DNA from: Lineus longissimus
Lineage: Eukaryota > Nemertea > Pilidiophora > Heteronemertea > Lineidae
Assembly: GCF_910592395.1 (NCBI RefSeq)
Contig: NC_088315.1
Span: 18,647,808 to 18,707,807 of the forward strand
Reading direction: 5' to 3'
Length of the DNA stretch: 60,000 nucleotides
The first letter of the stretch is position 1; each line of letters starts with the position of its first letter. Position numbers and translations under genes: made by a program. The notes under the pieces are model-generated. The model saw nothing but the letters and a program-made list of their open reading frames with translations. It had not been told where the DNA came from and made no database searches. Positions 21,289 to 35,707 of this stretch are shown here, one piece after another.

Positions 21289-23303
21289 ACCTCACGTCTG
21301 AATGAGGTCCATTAAGACTATAACTGATGACAGCTGAAATAGGAAAGAGAATGTCCTTAGACGAGAATTCTTCCAGCGATATCCTTCTCTGTTGAATGGG
21401 CGGAAGTACGAGGGGAGGTGGCTCCGGTCTAGACCAATACTTCGTACTGGTCTATACCAGCACCTCGCACTTCGTCCCCAAAAGGGACGAAGTGCGAGGT
21501 GCCTATTGCGAAAATGATTTGTTGCCGAAACAATGGCCTGATTGGTTGGCTGGCCTTGTGACGTCAAACTATTTTTACACCGAGGGGTTTTTGCTGTTTT
21601 TCTTCATGGCTTAAACTCAAATGCGTTTGGGCTGGAATTCCTGGCTTTTTTCGAGCTCACACATAGGCTCGATGTACAGCACAGCCAATCGAGGCTATAA
21701 AATGGGCTAGCTACGTTCTGGAATGAATCGGTTGGGTTTATATCTGGGCTCGAGGGGAGGTGCGTGCGGTCAGGAATGAATCGGTTGGGTTCATCTTTGG
21801 GCTCGAGGGGAGGTGGCTGCGATCAGGAATGAATCTGTTGGGTTCATCTTTGAAGAGAAAATATCGAGTAAGAGTGGGGAAATGCAATAGGAAGCACTAA
21901 GTATGTATATAGTGGTACTCATGCTCAATATTTTGACGCCGGATTGACGCTGTCACCAAGGTAATGGTGATTGACAGCCACAAACGGGAATGCAGCAGAA
22001 GTTGCATGCCTGTCATTTCCGCAGAAGAAACCCGATTATCATCGACGTGTGACACAGATTAGATCTGATCGATCATCAATTATGCATTGAGGAACGTTGA
22101 TCAGTTAGCCAAATTGAAAGTGATGATGCTTGCTGCACAAAAATAGTGTCCATTGTATAATGCTCTGTTCGGTGAGCCAACGATGCAAACTTTCAAAGGC
22201 CTATAAGTTTGTCTTATAGATTGTTATATATATACCAGACTATCGATTGCTGCATATTTCGTCATGAAGATCAATAATGTTAAAATGAAACATCATGATG
22301 GCACAATTGTGAGGTTGACTTATGATCACCATAACCAGCATTAGGCAAAGCTAGCTGGGCAGCGGGAGGGGGGGGGGTCAGATACCGCAGAAGTCACCAA
22401 AATAATGTCTTACATGTATATATTTATGATCGATGATTCAGGCCGAATGTTTTCAAAAAGTGTCAATTAGCCACCCCGCCCCAAGAGAGCCTCCCCTACC
22501 GAAAGACTAGCTACGCACATGACCAGTCGACTTCATGCGCAGCAGGCAGCCCCATCGTCTTCGACCATGTGGTGTCCGTAATCTGTCTTCATCTCCAAGC
22601 AGTGATAGGGCGCAAGACATTCGTCGGCTGGTCTGGTCTGGTTCACATAGGCTCACCCATTGTTTATCGCTAATATTTCAAGTACTTTCAGAAACATTGA
22701 AATCTTGTGGTCAAGATGCATGGGTATGGTATGACTGAGTGATAAAAATATTCCTCGTAGAAACATGAGCGCTGCCGATGTACTGTCACGTAGTGGAGTT
22801 GGCGACTAGGGCATTAATAAGGATCAAAGACCTATGAGTGACCCTACGTGTAAATACTAATTAGCTCACTCAATTAAGTCACCTCATTAACCCCATCCAA
22901 CGCAGGCCTTTGATCTCTAATGCCCTATTTTGAAAAGCGAGGCCTTTGATATTTAATGCCCTACTTTGGGAAGCCCTGATATTTTTCACAGGTTTTTTCC
23001 TTTCTGGGAAAAGTCGGACAATGTCGGACTTTTGTCGGATAAATCAGGAAAAAGTTAGAGAAACTGTTAAGAAGTCGGAAAAGCCTCTACTAGTGAAAGT
23101 ATTTTGATATTCCACACGTGCACAAGGTTATGCTGATAGTACCACATCGCAACTGATGATACCAGTAGAGGTAATTCCTTCGCCGCCGAGTATACTGACG
23201 ACTTTTGGCTTGTCTTTCTGTATCACTGGAAATGTCTTATGCTGCTCATCAGATAGAAGCAACTCTTTTCCCTCATTACATGGCCAAATTATTCATAAAT
23301 TAC
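21289..23303. other. D and E blocks following the Gypsy insertion
   Basis: Block D with the perfect hairpin (21460-21502), a TATAAAA box near 21696, direct repeats containing GGAATGAATCGGTTGGG, then block E with an interrupted poly-G and a LamG-tail remnant. No intact gene is seen. Confidence 0.6.
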
Positions 23304-23574
23304 ATGGCCTCCACTTTTAGCTTGTAGTGAAATCCTGTTTTAATCTCTGCCTTTAAGTTAGTTTTTTTCTGTAAAACATAAATTGACTTTGAGAAAAGCT
23401 CACATTTCTTTGCTTTCTGCGAGAAAATAGCATGTTTGCAAGGAACAATCCACGATTGACAATACGCAATGCAACTTATTGGTGTGCGTCGTGTTGCTGT
23501 TTCAATCGGGCCAGATACATCATATAAGCTTCTGTCCGTGTTTGTCCGGATGTACTTCCCTCTATCAACGACGA
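23304..23574 (-). CDS. PAN/apple-domain exon, copy 3
   Basis: Intact 271-nt exon. Core SCIAYCQSWIVPC and HAIFSQKAKKCELFS. Acceptor GTTTTTTCAG, donor GTAATT. Inferred to serve the LamG exon at 15513-16131 across the retrotransposon, or to be orphaned. Confidence 0.74.
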
Positions 23575-24003
23575 CTGAAAAAACAAAACGTAAAGAATTT
23601 AGCCAGCTATTCCTATTCGGGTTCCGTTGAAGAGTTTGTGATTTCAGCCTCGCCGTATCGAGTATTTTAATACAATACTCGATTCGAAGAAGAAGTATAT
23701 TGTGGTTTTGAATAAGAAACAAACACGCTGCACTTGCCGAGATATCAGACCACTGATCGAGCAATAGCGATGGTCAGTGGCATTAGGTTACCTACTTGAG
23801 TGAGCTAATTAGTATTCACACTTTGGGTCACTCTGAGTGTTTGGCTCACACCTCATTAACCCCATTCAATCTTTATTGACCTATTTTGGGAAGCCCTGGT
23901 ATTATCACAGGTTTTAAAAAGTCCAAACTTTCAGGGAAAAGTCGGACATTGTTGGACTTTTGTCAGATAAATCAGGAAAAAGTTAGAGAAACCGTCAAGA
24001 CTC
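23575..24003. other. Intergenic junction, genes 3/4
   Basis: Same layout as the other junctions, with AATAAA (minus) at 23872-23877. No leader exon was found. Confidence 0.5.
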
Positions 24004-24613
24004 CTACTGGTGATAAAAGTTATGACATCGCGTACACCTACTGGCACTATGGAACTTCTTGACATTGCTTCGAGAAAGTGCATGGTGATAAACACGGAGA
24101 CTACTCATGGATCCGTTAAACACACCCGCTCCATCGACTTGATAATTCTGCCAATCCCCCTTCCACCCGAGCTGATACCGCTGATGCTCGTTGTAAACAC
24201 TGTCCATGTTACTTCCCATGATATGTTGCCTTTGGACAACTTGACAATTCACATACATCGCTGCTGTACGCTCTCGACGGTCCCAAGTCAGAACAACAGA
24301 TGTCCACCGTAGCAAGTTTAATAAGGTATCATTAATTTTGCAATGCAGGCGAATGATATTATTATTAAAAGTCTTACGGAGGTTAAACACAAATTCGTTT
24401 CGTGAAAAATAAAAGCAAAACTGGTATGGTGTTCTCCAGTCACCTAGTAGCATCGCCATTCTATTATGTTCGAGTATGTAAATATATAGAGCTATAGTGA
24501 AACTAAAGCCCCTCATTTCGAATCTTGGAATTGTGATCCTTGCCGTGTTGTCCCTTATTGCCAAGACAGACCGAAATATGACTGAGTGAACGTAATCGGC
24601 GTTTCCAGTGATT
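24004..24613 (-). CDS. LamG/ConA-like terminal exon, copy 4
   Basis: Intact 202-codon jelly-roll exon. It shares the YVNCQ change and the NYQVDGAGVFNG loop with copy 1, but its first variable loop reads MAMLLGDWRTPYQF, as in copies 7 and 8. This mosaic suggests gene conversion. TAG stop, then AATAAA. Inferred PAN partner 31538-31808. Confidence 0.8.
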
Positions 24614-27600
24614 CTGAATAATGAACAAATAATAAAAAAGAAAATGAAAAAAAAATCATGTTACTTCACGCTACTTAGGAGCATCCTGAGGAAATCATTG
24701 GTTAACGTTCTCCGGCCCTGCTAACCACGGTGGATAACCGTACCGATTTAGCGACCAAATGGACGGTTCAAGGAACAGCCGCTCATGCACTCTAGCAGAT
24801 GACGTGAGTTGAAAATCAGTATAGTAAAATATGGAAGATATGGATACATTTTTGCGATGTAGCGGCCTGGGCTTTTGCTAGATACTATCCTTAAGATCAT
24901 AACGCGATGGTTTTTGTCGTTTATAGGGCTATTTAATTACAATTTCAAAAAAGTTTAGTAGGGTGCCATGTCATCGCTGTCTAGTTCACGGTAGGCTGTC
25001 AGGTTCCCTCTAAAGCTATATGGAATCAACCTCTGGGGATGTGTTTCGTGGTATTTCATTCGAAATTCTGCTCTTTTCTTAATTTTTTTCGCGATTTTGA
25101 CCGATTTCTGCAATGACCGTATATGTTTAACGAACCCGCGAGTGGTTCAGCGACTTCACCTTGTGCGGTTTAACAAAGGCAATCTCTACGTCGAAATTCA
25201 GTTTCTGAGGTATACTGCTGCACTCCATGACACGGTGACGGCATAGTAATCCCAGTTCTTCTCGTCTCCATGGTCATCCTATCCATAAACGTCCAGGTTC
25301 ATATAAAACAGAGTACGGTGTGCCACAAGACCTACAAGCATAAAGTGCACTTTCCGGGAGGATGTATGAGAAACTGCTTGACGAGACCGTGCATTTTCGT
25401 CGACGTTTTCTCACAAAAGTTTCAAACTTTCAACGTGAATATTAGCTCAGTTTCTGTAAGTCAGAACCATATGGGCATAGTGATGTAAACTACAACGACT
25501 GATGATGCATGCATTATAAGCAGAACCGGATTAAACCACAGGAACTTACCGAAAATTGTAAAAATGTGTGCTACCTTGAAAATTCGACAAAACGGAAATT
25601 CGCTGAACCGTACATATTGGTCGCTAAACCGCTACGGTTATCCACCGTGCTGTCGTTAATCCCTGATTTCCTCAGGATGCTACAAGAGATGTCTTCGGGA
25701 AACTTTGTTGTTGTCCTCAAAATTAACTGGGGAAAAATCCCTTGATTTCCGTAACTACATCATTTCATGATTGCCAACAGGGGGCGCCACCTTGTTTACC
25801 TCGTCCACGATCCGTAGAGTAGATCACAGGTGCGTGAAGATACCAGATTCATTGCGATTGATCAGCTCCGAAATAAATAATTGACACAATCTGAAGAACA
25901 AGCACTCCAAGACACAGAGGCCAATAATCAGAATTTTAGGTAAGGATGTTTTGACAGACATACTCTATGTAAAAAGGGGCGTTCATTCTGAAAAAACAGT
26001 CTTATTTGCACCACTCAAGTCAAAATAGCCTTTTTAACCTTTTTTTGCAAAAAATGGTATATTTTGATAACAAATACTGGCTTCTGATTACAATTTTAGG
26101 TAAGGAGGTTTCGGCGGCCTATTCAATGTACACAGGTGTGCTAATGCCGAAAACAGCAGTCTTATGTAAACCACTCAAGATAAAATAGCCATTTAACCCT
26201 TTTTGGCCAAATATGACCCTAAGTGGTCAAATACTGGTTTTTATTTCAAATTTTAGGTGTACCCTATCACTCCTTTTTCTCCAGCGTTCTATGTGTTCTG
26301 TGGGGGGGGGGGGGGGGGGTGGTGTCTGATTGCAGGTACGATCGCTTTGCTCTGCTATGATTCGAATATCATCAAGCGCCTATGTGCCACTTCCGGGACT
26401 TGGCGATTAAATGAACATCTATGTTGGCAGAGAGACTATTCTTGGACATGAATGGCATTTGAAGCCATGCTCAATGCAGGGTACTCGAAGCAGCACCCTG
26501 ACTCATTAGAATCTGTTGTGTTTCGTCTCTGCATCATTTGAGCGAACATGAGGTATTAAGTGATATTGGCCATCCAAGTCGGTTTGAGACGTCCTTTCGT
26601 GATTGCTTGTAAGTCCATATACCCACCTCACGTCTGGATGAGGTCCATTCAGACTATAACTGATGATAGCTGAAAGAGGAACGAGAATGTTCATAGAACC
26701 ACCTCACGTCAGAATGAGGTCCATTAAGACTATAACTGATGATAGCTGAAATAGGAACGCGAATATCCTTAGACGAGAATTCTTCCAACGATATCCTTCT
26801 CTGTTTGATGGGCGGAAGTACGAGGGGAGGTGGCTCCGGTCTAGACCAATACTTCGTACTGGTCTCTCCCAGCACCTCGCACTTCGTCCCCAAAAGGGAC
26901 GAAGTGCGAGGTGCCAATTGCGAAAATGATTTGTTGCCGAAACAATGGCCTGATTGGTTGGCTAGCCTTGTGACGTCAAACTATTTTTACACCGAGGGGT
27001 TTTCCTGTTTTTCTTCATGGCTTAAACTCAAATGCGTTTGGGCTGGAATTCCTGGCATTTTTCGAGCTCACACATGGGCTCGATGTACAGCGTAGCGGAT
27101 CGAGGCTATATAATGGGCTAGCTGCGGTCAGGAATGAATCGGTTGGGCTCATCTTTGGGCTCGAGGGAGGTGGCTGCGATCATGCATGAATCTGTTGGGT
27201 TCATCTTTGAAGAGAAAATATCGAGTAAGAGTGGGGAAATGCGATAGAGAGCACTAAGTATGTATATAGTGGTACTCACGCTCCATATTTTGACGCCGGA
27301 CTGACGCTGTCACCAAGGTAATGGTGATTGACAGCCACAAACGGGAATGCAGCAGACGTTGCATGCTTGTCATTTCCGCAGAAGAAACCCGATTATCATC
27401 GACGTGTTATACAGATGTGATCTGAGTGATCCTCTATGCATTGAGGAACGTTGATCAGTTAGCCAAATTGAAAGTGATGATACTTGTAGCACAAAAATAG
27501 TGTCCATTGTATAATGCTCTGTTCGGTGAGCCAATGAGGCAAACTTTCAAAGGCCTATAAGTTTGTCATATAGATTGTTGAATATATACCAGATGATCGA

Positions 27601-30600
27601 CTTCACCTTGTGCGGTTTAACAAAGGCAATATGTTCGTTAAAATTCAGTTTCAGACGTATACCGCAGCATTCCATGACACGGTACCGGTGTGCAAGGGCT
27701 AGTAGTCCTAGGGCTGATAGTCCGTGTAACAATAGCCCGCATTGCTAAATGTTTTGGTTAGGGTTAGCGGTACAATAGATCATGCTGTTTAATTGGTCAA
27801 ATACAATGCTACCGGACTATGACTCCAGGGAGACTATATCCGCTGTCACACCGGCATGGTAATCCCAGTTCTTCTCGTCTCCATGGACATCCTATCCATA
27901 AACGTCAAGGTTCATAAAAAACAGAGTATACGGTGTGCCACAAGACCTACAAGCATAAAGTGCACTTTCAGTGATTGCGTATGAGAAACTGCTCGACGAG
28001 ACCGTGCATTTTCGTCGACGTTTTCTCACAAAAGTTGCTCCTGAAATAGAGTAAAATATTTGGCTAATTGAAGACAATTCCCACGCCTCGAAGGCAAAAA
28101 CGATCGACTATTGGTAGTAAAGTTACCTTTTAGATTGGGAATTATGACTGTCTGGGCCATATTACGAGTGAAATGCGATAAATAATTTTCAATCGTTGAA
28201 CCATACAACCCGTACACTTTCAGTGCGTTACATTGCTAAACCGGTGTACAGTAATATCGCTAAACAACGTACACTGTCACGAAGTCAACATATTTTGCAA
28301 TGTATCTCAGCCAAAGGGCATGCAAATTACTTGTTACTTCGTCAGTCTTTATTGTTAGCTTTGTAGTACATGATAGCCATGCAAAAATGGCGTCAATTTC
28401 AGACGCTTCGCCATGAAATGATGTCTTTGAAGATCATCAAATTTCTAACTTTCAACGTGAATATTAGCTCTTTTTCTCTAAGTCAGAACAATAATATGGG
28501 AATACTGATGTAAACTACAACGACTGATGATGCATGCATTATAAGCAGAGCCGGATTAAACCACAGGAACTTACTGAAAATTGTAAAATTGTGTGCTACC
28601 TTGAAAATTCGAGCAAAACGGAAGTTTGCTGAACCGTACATATTGGTCGCTAAACCACTACGGTTATCCACCGTGCTGACGTTAATCCCTGATTTCCTCA
28701 GGATGCTACAAGAGATGTCTTCGGGAAACTTTGTTGTTGTCCTCAAAATTAACTGGGGAAAAAGCCCTTGATTTCCGTAACTACATCGTTCCATGATTGC
28801 CAACAGGGGACGCCACCTTGTTTACCTCGTCCACGATCCGTAGAGTAGATCACAGGTGCGTGAAGATACCAGATTTATAGCGATTGATCAGCTCCGAAAT
28901 AAATAATTGACACAATCTGAAGTACAAGCACTCCAAGAGACGGAGGCCTTTAATCAGAATTTACGGTAAGGATGTTTTGACAGGCTTACATTAAGTAAAA
29001 AGGGGCGTTCATTCTTATTTGCACCACTGAAGTCAAAATAGCCATTTTAACCCTTTTTTGCAAAAAATTGCCATATTTTGATAGTAAAAATACTGGCTTC
29101 TGATTACAATTTTAGGTAAGGTGGGTTTTGCGGCCTATTCAATGTACACAGGTGTGCTAATGCCGAAAACAGCAGTCTTATGTGAACCACTCAAGATAAA
29201 ATAGCCATTTAACTCTTTTTGCCCAAATATGACCCTAAGTGGTCAAATACTAGTTTTTATTCCAAATTTTAGGTGCACCCTATCACTCCTTTATCTCCAG
29301 CGTTCTATGTGTTCTGTGTGGTGGTGTCTGATTGTAGGTACGACCGCTTGGCTCTGCTATGATTCGAATATCATCAAGCGCCCATGTGCCACATCCGGGA
29401 CTTGGCGATTAAATGAACATCTATGTTGACAGAGAGACTATTCTTGGACATGAATGGCCTTTGAATGCATTCTCAATGCAGGGTACTCGAAGCAGCACCC
29501 TGACTCATTAGAATCTGTTATGTTTCGTCTCTGCATCATTTGAGCGGACAATGGGTATTAAGTGATATTGGCCATCCAAGACGGTTTGAGACCTCATTGC
29601 GTGATTGCTTGTAAGTCCATATACCTACCTCACGTCTGGATGAGGTCCATTCAGACTATAACTGATGATTGCTGAAATAGGAACGAGAATATCCTTAGAC
29701 GAGAATTCTTCCAACGATATCCTTCTCTGTTTGATGGGCGGAAGTACGAGGGGAGTTGGCTGTGGTCTAGACCAATACTTCGTCCCCAAAAGGGACGAAG
29801 CGCGACGTGCCTATTGCGATAATGATTTGTTGCCGAAACAATGGCTTGATTGGTTGGCTAGCCTTGTGACGTGAAATTATTTTTAAACCGAGGGGTTTTC
29901 CTGTTTTTCATCATGGCTTAAGTTTAAATGCGTTTGGGCTAGAATTCCTGGCTTTTTTCGAGCTCACACATGGGCTCGATGTACAGCGTAGCGGATCGAG
30001 GCTATATAATGGGGTAGCTGCGGTCAGGAATGAATCGGTTGGGCTCATCTTTGGGCTCGAGGGAGGTGGCTGCGATCATGCATGAATCTGTTGGGTTCAT
30101 CTTTGAAGAGAAAATATCGAGTAAGAGTGGGGAAATGCGATAGAGAGCAGTAAGTATGTATATAGTGGTACTCACGCTCCATATTTTGACGCCGGACTGA
30201 CGCTGTCAACGAGGTAATGGTGATTGACAACAGCCACAAACGGGAATGCAGCAGACTTTGCATGCCTGTTATTTCCGAAGAAGAAACCCAATTATCATCG
30301 ACGTGTGACACAGATTAGATCTGAGTGATCAGTAAGCCAAATAATAAGTGATGATGCTTGTAGCACAAAAATAGTGTCCATTGCATAATGCTCTGTTCGG
30401 TGAGCCAAGGAGGCAAACTTTCAAAGGCCTATAAGTTTGTCATATTGATTGGTGAATATATACCAGACTATCGATTGCTGCATATTTCGTCATAAAGATC
30501 AATAAGTGTTAAAATGAAACATCATGATGGCACAATTGTGAGGTTGACTTATGATCACCATTACCTGCATTAGGCAAAGCTAGCTGGGCAGCGGGGGGGG

Positions 30601-31537
30601 GGGGGGGGTCAGATACCACAGAAGTCACCAAAATAATGTCTTACATGTATATATTTATGATCGGTGATTCAGGCCGAATGTTTTCAAAAAGTGTCAATTA
30701 GCCACCCCGCCCCAAGAGAGCCTCCACTACCGAAAGACTAGCTACGCGCATGAACAGTCGACTTCATGCGCAGCAGGCAGCCCCCATCGTCTTCGACCAT
30801 GTGGTGTCCGTAATCTGTCTTCATCTCCAAGCAGTGATAGGGCGCAAGACATTCGTCGGCTGGTCTGGTCTGGTTCACATAGGCTCACCCATTGTTTATC
30901 ACTAATATTTCAAGTACTTTCAGAAACATTGAAATCTTGTGGTCAAGATGCATGGGTATGGTATGACTGAGTGATTAAAATATTCCTCGTAGAAACATGA
31001 GCGCTGCCGATGTACTGTCACGTAGTAGAGTTGGCGACTAGGGCATTAATAAGGATCAAAGACCTATGAGTGACCCTAAGTGTAAATACTAATTAGCTCA
31101 CTCAATTAAGTCACCTCATTAACCCCATCCAACACAGGCCTTTGATCCATAATGCCCTATTTTGGAAAGCGAGGCCTCTGATCTTTAATGCCCTATATTG
31201 GGAAGCCCTGATATTTTTCACCGGTTTTTTTTCCTTTCTGGGAAAAGTCGGACAATGTCGGACTTTTGTCAGATAAATCAGGAAAAAGTTAGAGAAACTG
31301 TTAAGAAGTCGGAAAAGCCTCTACTAGTGAAAGTATTTTGATATTCCACACGTGCACAAGGTTATGCTGATAGTACCACATCGTAACTGATGATACCAGT
31401 AGAGGTAATTCGTTCGCCGCCGAGTATACTGACGACTTTTGGCTTGTCTTTCTGTATCACTGGAAATGTCTTATGCTGCTCATTAGATAGAAGCAACTCT
31501 TTTCACTCATTACATGGCCGAATTGATCATAAATTAC
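24614..31537 (-). other. Intron of gene 4 with two A-D blocks and an E block
   Basis: Closely parallels the intron of gene 1 (1731-8738) for the first A-D block and the start of the second. The stretch from about 28640 to 30590 instead parallels unit 2 (11930-13880) without the MITE. A G run of about 17 in block C (26302) and about 16 in block E (30593). No intact gene recognised. Confidence 0.55.
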
Positions 31538-31808
31538 ATGGCCTCCACTTTTAGCTTGTAGTGAAATCCTGTTTTAACCTCTGCCTTTAAGTTAGTTTTT
31601 TTCTGTAAAACATAAATCGACTTTGAGAAAAGCTCACATTTCTTTGCTTTCTGCGAGAAAATAGCATGTTTGCAAGGAACAATCCACGATTGACAATACG
31701 CAATGCAACTTATTGTTGTGCGTCGTGTTGCTGTTTCAATCGGGCCAGATACGTCATATAAGCTTCGGTCCGTGTTTGTCCGGATGTACTTCCCTCTATC
31801 AACGACGA
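31538..31808 (-). CDS. PAN/apple-domain exon, copy 4
   Basis: Intact 271-nt exon with core SCIAYCQSWIVPC and CELFSKS. Nearly identical to copy 5 (38872-39142); both lie beside the same 0.6-kb insertion, so they come from one recent segmental duplication. Inferred partner: LamG 24004-24613. Confidence 0.76.
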
Positions 31809-31948
31809 CTGAAAAAACAAAACGTAAAGAATTTAGCCAGCTACCTATTGGGTTCTGTTGAAGAGTTTGTGATTTCAGCCTCGCCGTATCGAGTATTTTA
31901 ATACAATACTCGATTCGAAGAAGAAGTATATTGTGGTTTTGAATAAGA

Positions 31949-32560
31949 ATTCTAAAATACCTTGGTACCGTAAAGTCAACTTTTAAATGGAAAATGCATA
32001 AGCCTCGTTCTGAGAGTGGAGTGTTTTGGAAACGCAACCAAGATGCTCTACCAAAGTTCCCTCGGGTTGCACTAAAATGTGGAAACCATGCACACAGCTC
32101 ACTTCAGAAGTTTGAGGCTCTCAAAACACTGCTTCAAACACCAATCAGCCAAGGAAGCATCAACCACCCTAAGTTTTTTAATGAGCATTACACACATTTG
32201 CTGAGAAAAACGCTCCAAATAGCCCATTTGCGCGGATTTTAGCATCACTTCCTATGTGCGCTGCCGTAACATAATGTAAACAACGGCGCTACCGGCGCTC
32301 CGGGCAGGCGATGGATGGAATTTGCCAAATTCGCACATATTCAAGTTATTTTCGTGGCCTATCTTTTTAAGTTTGAGGTATTTTAGAATAGAAATTGAAC
32401 CCTCGGCTTCGGACCTTGGTTGAGTTACCAAGACACTCGGGTGGAGCTAAAATTTCGTCCAAACCCTCGCCTATCGGCTCGGGTTTGGACTGTATTTTAG
32501 CTCCACCCTCGAATGTCTTGGTAACTCAACCAAGGTCCTCCGCCTCGGGTTCAATTCCTT
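31949..32560. mobile_element. Composite 0.6-kb insertion with inverted ends
   Basis: Absent from most units, where GAATAAGAAACAAACACG is continuous. The first part is bounded by ATTCTAAAATACC and its inverse near 32376-32388. The second part (32391-32559) is a fold-back with arms of about 75 bp rich in ACCCTCGGCTTCGG-like words. A second copy lies at about 39284-39894. Confidence 0.75.
31994..32242 (+). CDS. ORF inside the 0.6-kb insertion, unknown
   Basis: An 82-codon frame opening MHKPRSESGVFW and ending RKTLQIAHLRGF. The second copy (39322-39576) keeps the frame with two residue changes, but the duplication is recent, so conservation says little. No domain recognised; it could be a relic of a transposon gene. 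Confidence 0.3.
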   Translation: MHKPRSESGVFWKRNQDALPKFPRVALKCGNHAHSSLQKFEALKTLLQTPISQGSINHPKFFNEHYTHLLRKTLQIAHLRGF

Positions 32561-32846
32561 AAACAAACACGCTACACTAGCCGAGATATCAGACCACTGA
32601 TCGAGCAATAGCGATGGTCAGTGGCATTAGGCTACCTACTTGAGTGAGCTAATTAGTATTCACACTTTGGGTCACTCTGAGTGTTTGGCTCACACCTCAT
32701 TAACCCCATTCAATCTTTATTGACCTATTTTGGGAAGCCCTGATATTATCACAGGTTTTAAAAAATCCGAACTTTCAGGGAAAAGTCGGACATTGTTGGA
32801 CTTTTGTCAGATAAATCAGGAAAAAGTTGAGAAACCGTCAAGACTC

Positions 32847-33456
32847 CTACTGGTGACAAAAGTTATAACATCGCGTACACCTACTGGCGCTATGGAACTT
32901 CTTGACATTGCTTGGAGAAAGTGCATGGTGATAAACACGGAGACTACTCATGGACCCGATAAACACACCCATTCCATCGACTAGATAATCCTGCCAATCC
33001 CCCTTCCACGCGAGCTGATACCGCTCATGCTTGTTGTAAACACTGTCCAGGTTACTTCTTATGACATGTTGCCTTTGGACAACTTGACCATTCACATACA
33101 TCGCTGCTGTACGCTCTCGACGATCCCAAGTCACAACGACAGATGTCCACCGTAGCAGGTTTAATAAGGTATCTTTATTTTTGCAATGCATGCGAATGAT
33201 ATTATTATTTAAAGTCTTAAGGAGGCTAAACAATAATTCGTTTCTTGAAAAATAAAGCTGAAACTGGCGTGGTCTTGTCCAGTCACCTAGTAGCATCGTC
33301 TGTCTAGTATGTTCGAGTATGTAAATATAAAGAGCTATAGTGAAACTAAAGCCTCTCATTTCGAATCTTGGAATTGTGATCCTTGCCGTGTTGTCCCTAA
33401 TTGTCAAGACAGACCGGAATATGACTGAGTGAACGTAATCGGCGTTTCCAGTGATT
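32847..33456 (-). CDS. LamG/ConA-like terminal exon, copy 5
   Basis: Intact jelly-roll exon; acceptor GTTCCTCATTCAG. The frame from the exon can be read back a short way into the pyrimidine tract but has no in-frame ATG. First loop as copy 1 (QTMLLGDWTRPRQF), last loop DYLVDGMGVFIG. TAG stop, AATAAA at 32716-32721. Inferred PAN partner 38872-39142. Confidence 0.8.
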
Positions 33457-35707
33457 CTGAATGAGGAACAAATAATGAACAAGATAATGAAAACAAAATC
33501 ATGTTACTTCACGCTATCACGAAATCATTGGTTAACGTTCTCCGGCCCTGCTAACCACGGTGGATGATCGTAACGGTTCAGCGACCAAATGGACGGTTCA
33601 AGGAACAGTCGCTTATGCACTCTAGCGGATGACGTGAGTTGAAAATCAGTATAGTAAAATATGGAAGATATGGATAAATTTTTGCGATGTAGTGGCCTGG
33701 GCTTTTGCTAGATACAATTTACTATCCTTCAGATCATAACGCGATGGTTTTTGTCGTTTATAGGGCTATTTAATTACAATTTTTAAAAAGTTTAGTAGGG
33801 TACCATGTCATCGCTGTCTAGTTAACGGTAGGCTGTCAGGTTTCCTCTAAAGCTATATGGAATCAACCTCTGGGGATGTGTTTCGTGGTATTTCATTCGA
33901 AATTCTGCTCTTTTCTTAATTTTTTTCGTGATTTTGACCGATTTCTGCAATGACCGTATATGTTTAACGAACCCGCGAGTGGTTCAGCGACTTCACCTTG
34001 TGCGGTTTAACAAAGGCAATCTCTACGTCGAAATTCAGTTTCTGAGGTATACTGCTGCACTCCATGACACGGCGACGGCATAGTAATCCCAGTTCTTCTC
34101 GTCTCCATGGACATCCTATCCATAAACGTCAAGGTTCATATAAAACAGAGTATACGGTGTGCCACAAGACCTACAAGCATAAAGTGCACTTTCAGTGATT
34201 GCGTATGAGAAACTACTCGACGAGGCCGTGCATTTTTGTTGACGTTTTCTCATAAAAGTTGCTCCTGAAATAGAGTAAAATATTTGGCTAATTGAAGACA
34301 ATTCCCACGCCTCGAAGGCAAAAACGATCGACTATTGGTAGTAAAGTTACCTTTTAGATTGGGAATTATGACTGTCTGGGCCATATTACGAGTGAAATGC
34401 GATAAATAATTTTTAATCGTTGAACCATACAACCCGTACACTTTCTGTGTGTTATATTGCTAAACCAGTGTACAGTAATATCGCTAAATACCGTACACTT
34501 TCATGAAGTCAACATATTTTGCAATGTATCTCAGCCAAAGGGCATGCATATTACTTGTTACTTCGTCAGTCTTTATTGTTAGCTTTGTAGTACATGATAG
34601 CCATGCAAAAATGGCGTCAATTTCAGACGCTTCGCCTTGTTTACCTCGTCCACGATCACAGGTGCGTGAAGATACCAGATTTATAGCGATTGATCAGCTC
34701 CGAAATAAATAATTGACACAATCTGAAGAACAAGCACTCCAAGAGACAGAGGCCTTTAATCAGAATTTTAGGTAAGGATGTTTTGACAGGCTTACTCTAT
34801 GTAAAAAGGGGCGTTCATTCTGAAATAGCAGTCTTATTTGCACCACTCAAGACAAAATAGCCATTTTAACCCTTTTTGCAAAAATTGCCATATTTTGATA
34901 ATAAATACTGGCTTCTGATTACAATTTTAGGTAAGGTGGGTTTTTGCGGCCTATTCAATGTAGACAGGTGTGCTGATGCCGAAAACAGCAGTCTTATGTG
35001 AACCACTCAAGATAGCCATTTAACACTTTTTGGCCAAATATGACCCTAAGTGGTCAAATACTGGTTTTTATTCCAAATTTTAGGTGCACCCTATCACTCC
35101 TTTATCTCCAGCGCTCTATGTGTTCTGTGTGGGGGGTGTCTGATTGTTGGTACGATCGCTTTGCTCTGCTATGATTCGAATATCATCAAGCACCTATGTG
35201 CCACATCCGGGACTTGGCGATTTAATGAACATCTACGTTGGCAGAGAGACTATTCTTGGACCTGAATGGCCTTTGAAGCCATTCTCAATGCAGGGTACTC
35301 GAAGCGGCAGACCTCCTTTCGTGATTGCTTGTAAGTCCATATACCCACCTCACGTCTGGATGAGGTCCATTCAGACTATAACTGATGATAGCTGAAAGAG
35401 GAACGAGAATGTCCTTAGACGAGAATTCTTCCAACGATATCCTTCTCTGTTTGATGGGCGGAAGTACGAGGGGAGTTGGCTGTGGTCTAAACCAATACTT
35501 CGTCCCCAAAAGGGACGAAGTGCGACGTGCCTATTGCGATAATGATTTGTTGCCGAAACAATGGCTTGATTGGTTGGCTAGCCTTGTGACGTCAAATTAT
35601 TTTTAAACCGAGGGGTTTTCCTGTTTTTCATCATGGCTTAAGTTTAAATGCGTTTGGGCTAGAATTCTTTGCTTTTTTCGAGCTCACACATGGGCTCGAT
35701 GTACAGC

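Larger units (their letters stand above)
31809..32846. other. Junction between genes 4 and 5 with 0.6-kb insertion
   Basis: Normal junction DNA interrupted by the composite insertion at about 31949-32560. AATAAA (minus) for LamG copy 5 at 32716-32721. Confidence 0.55.
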
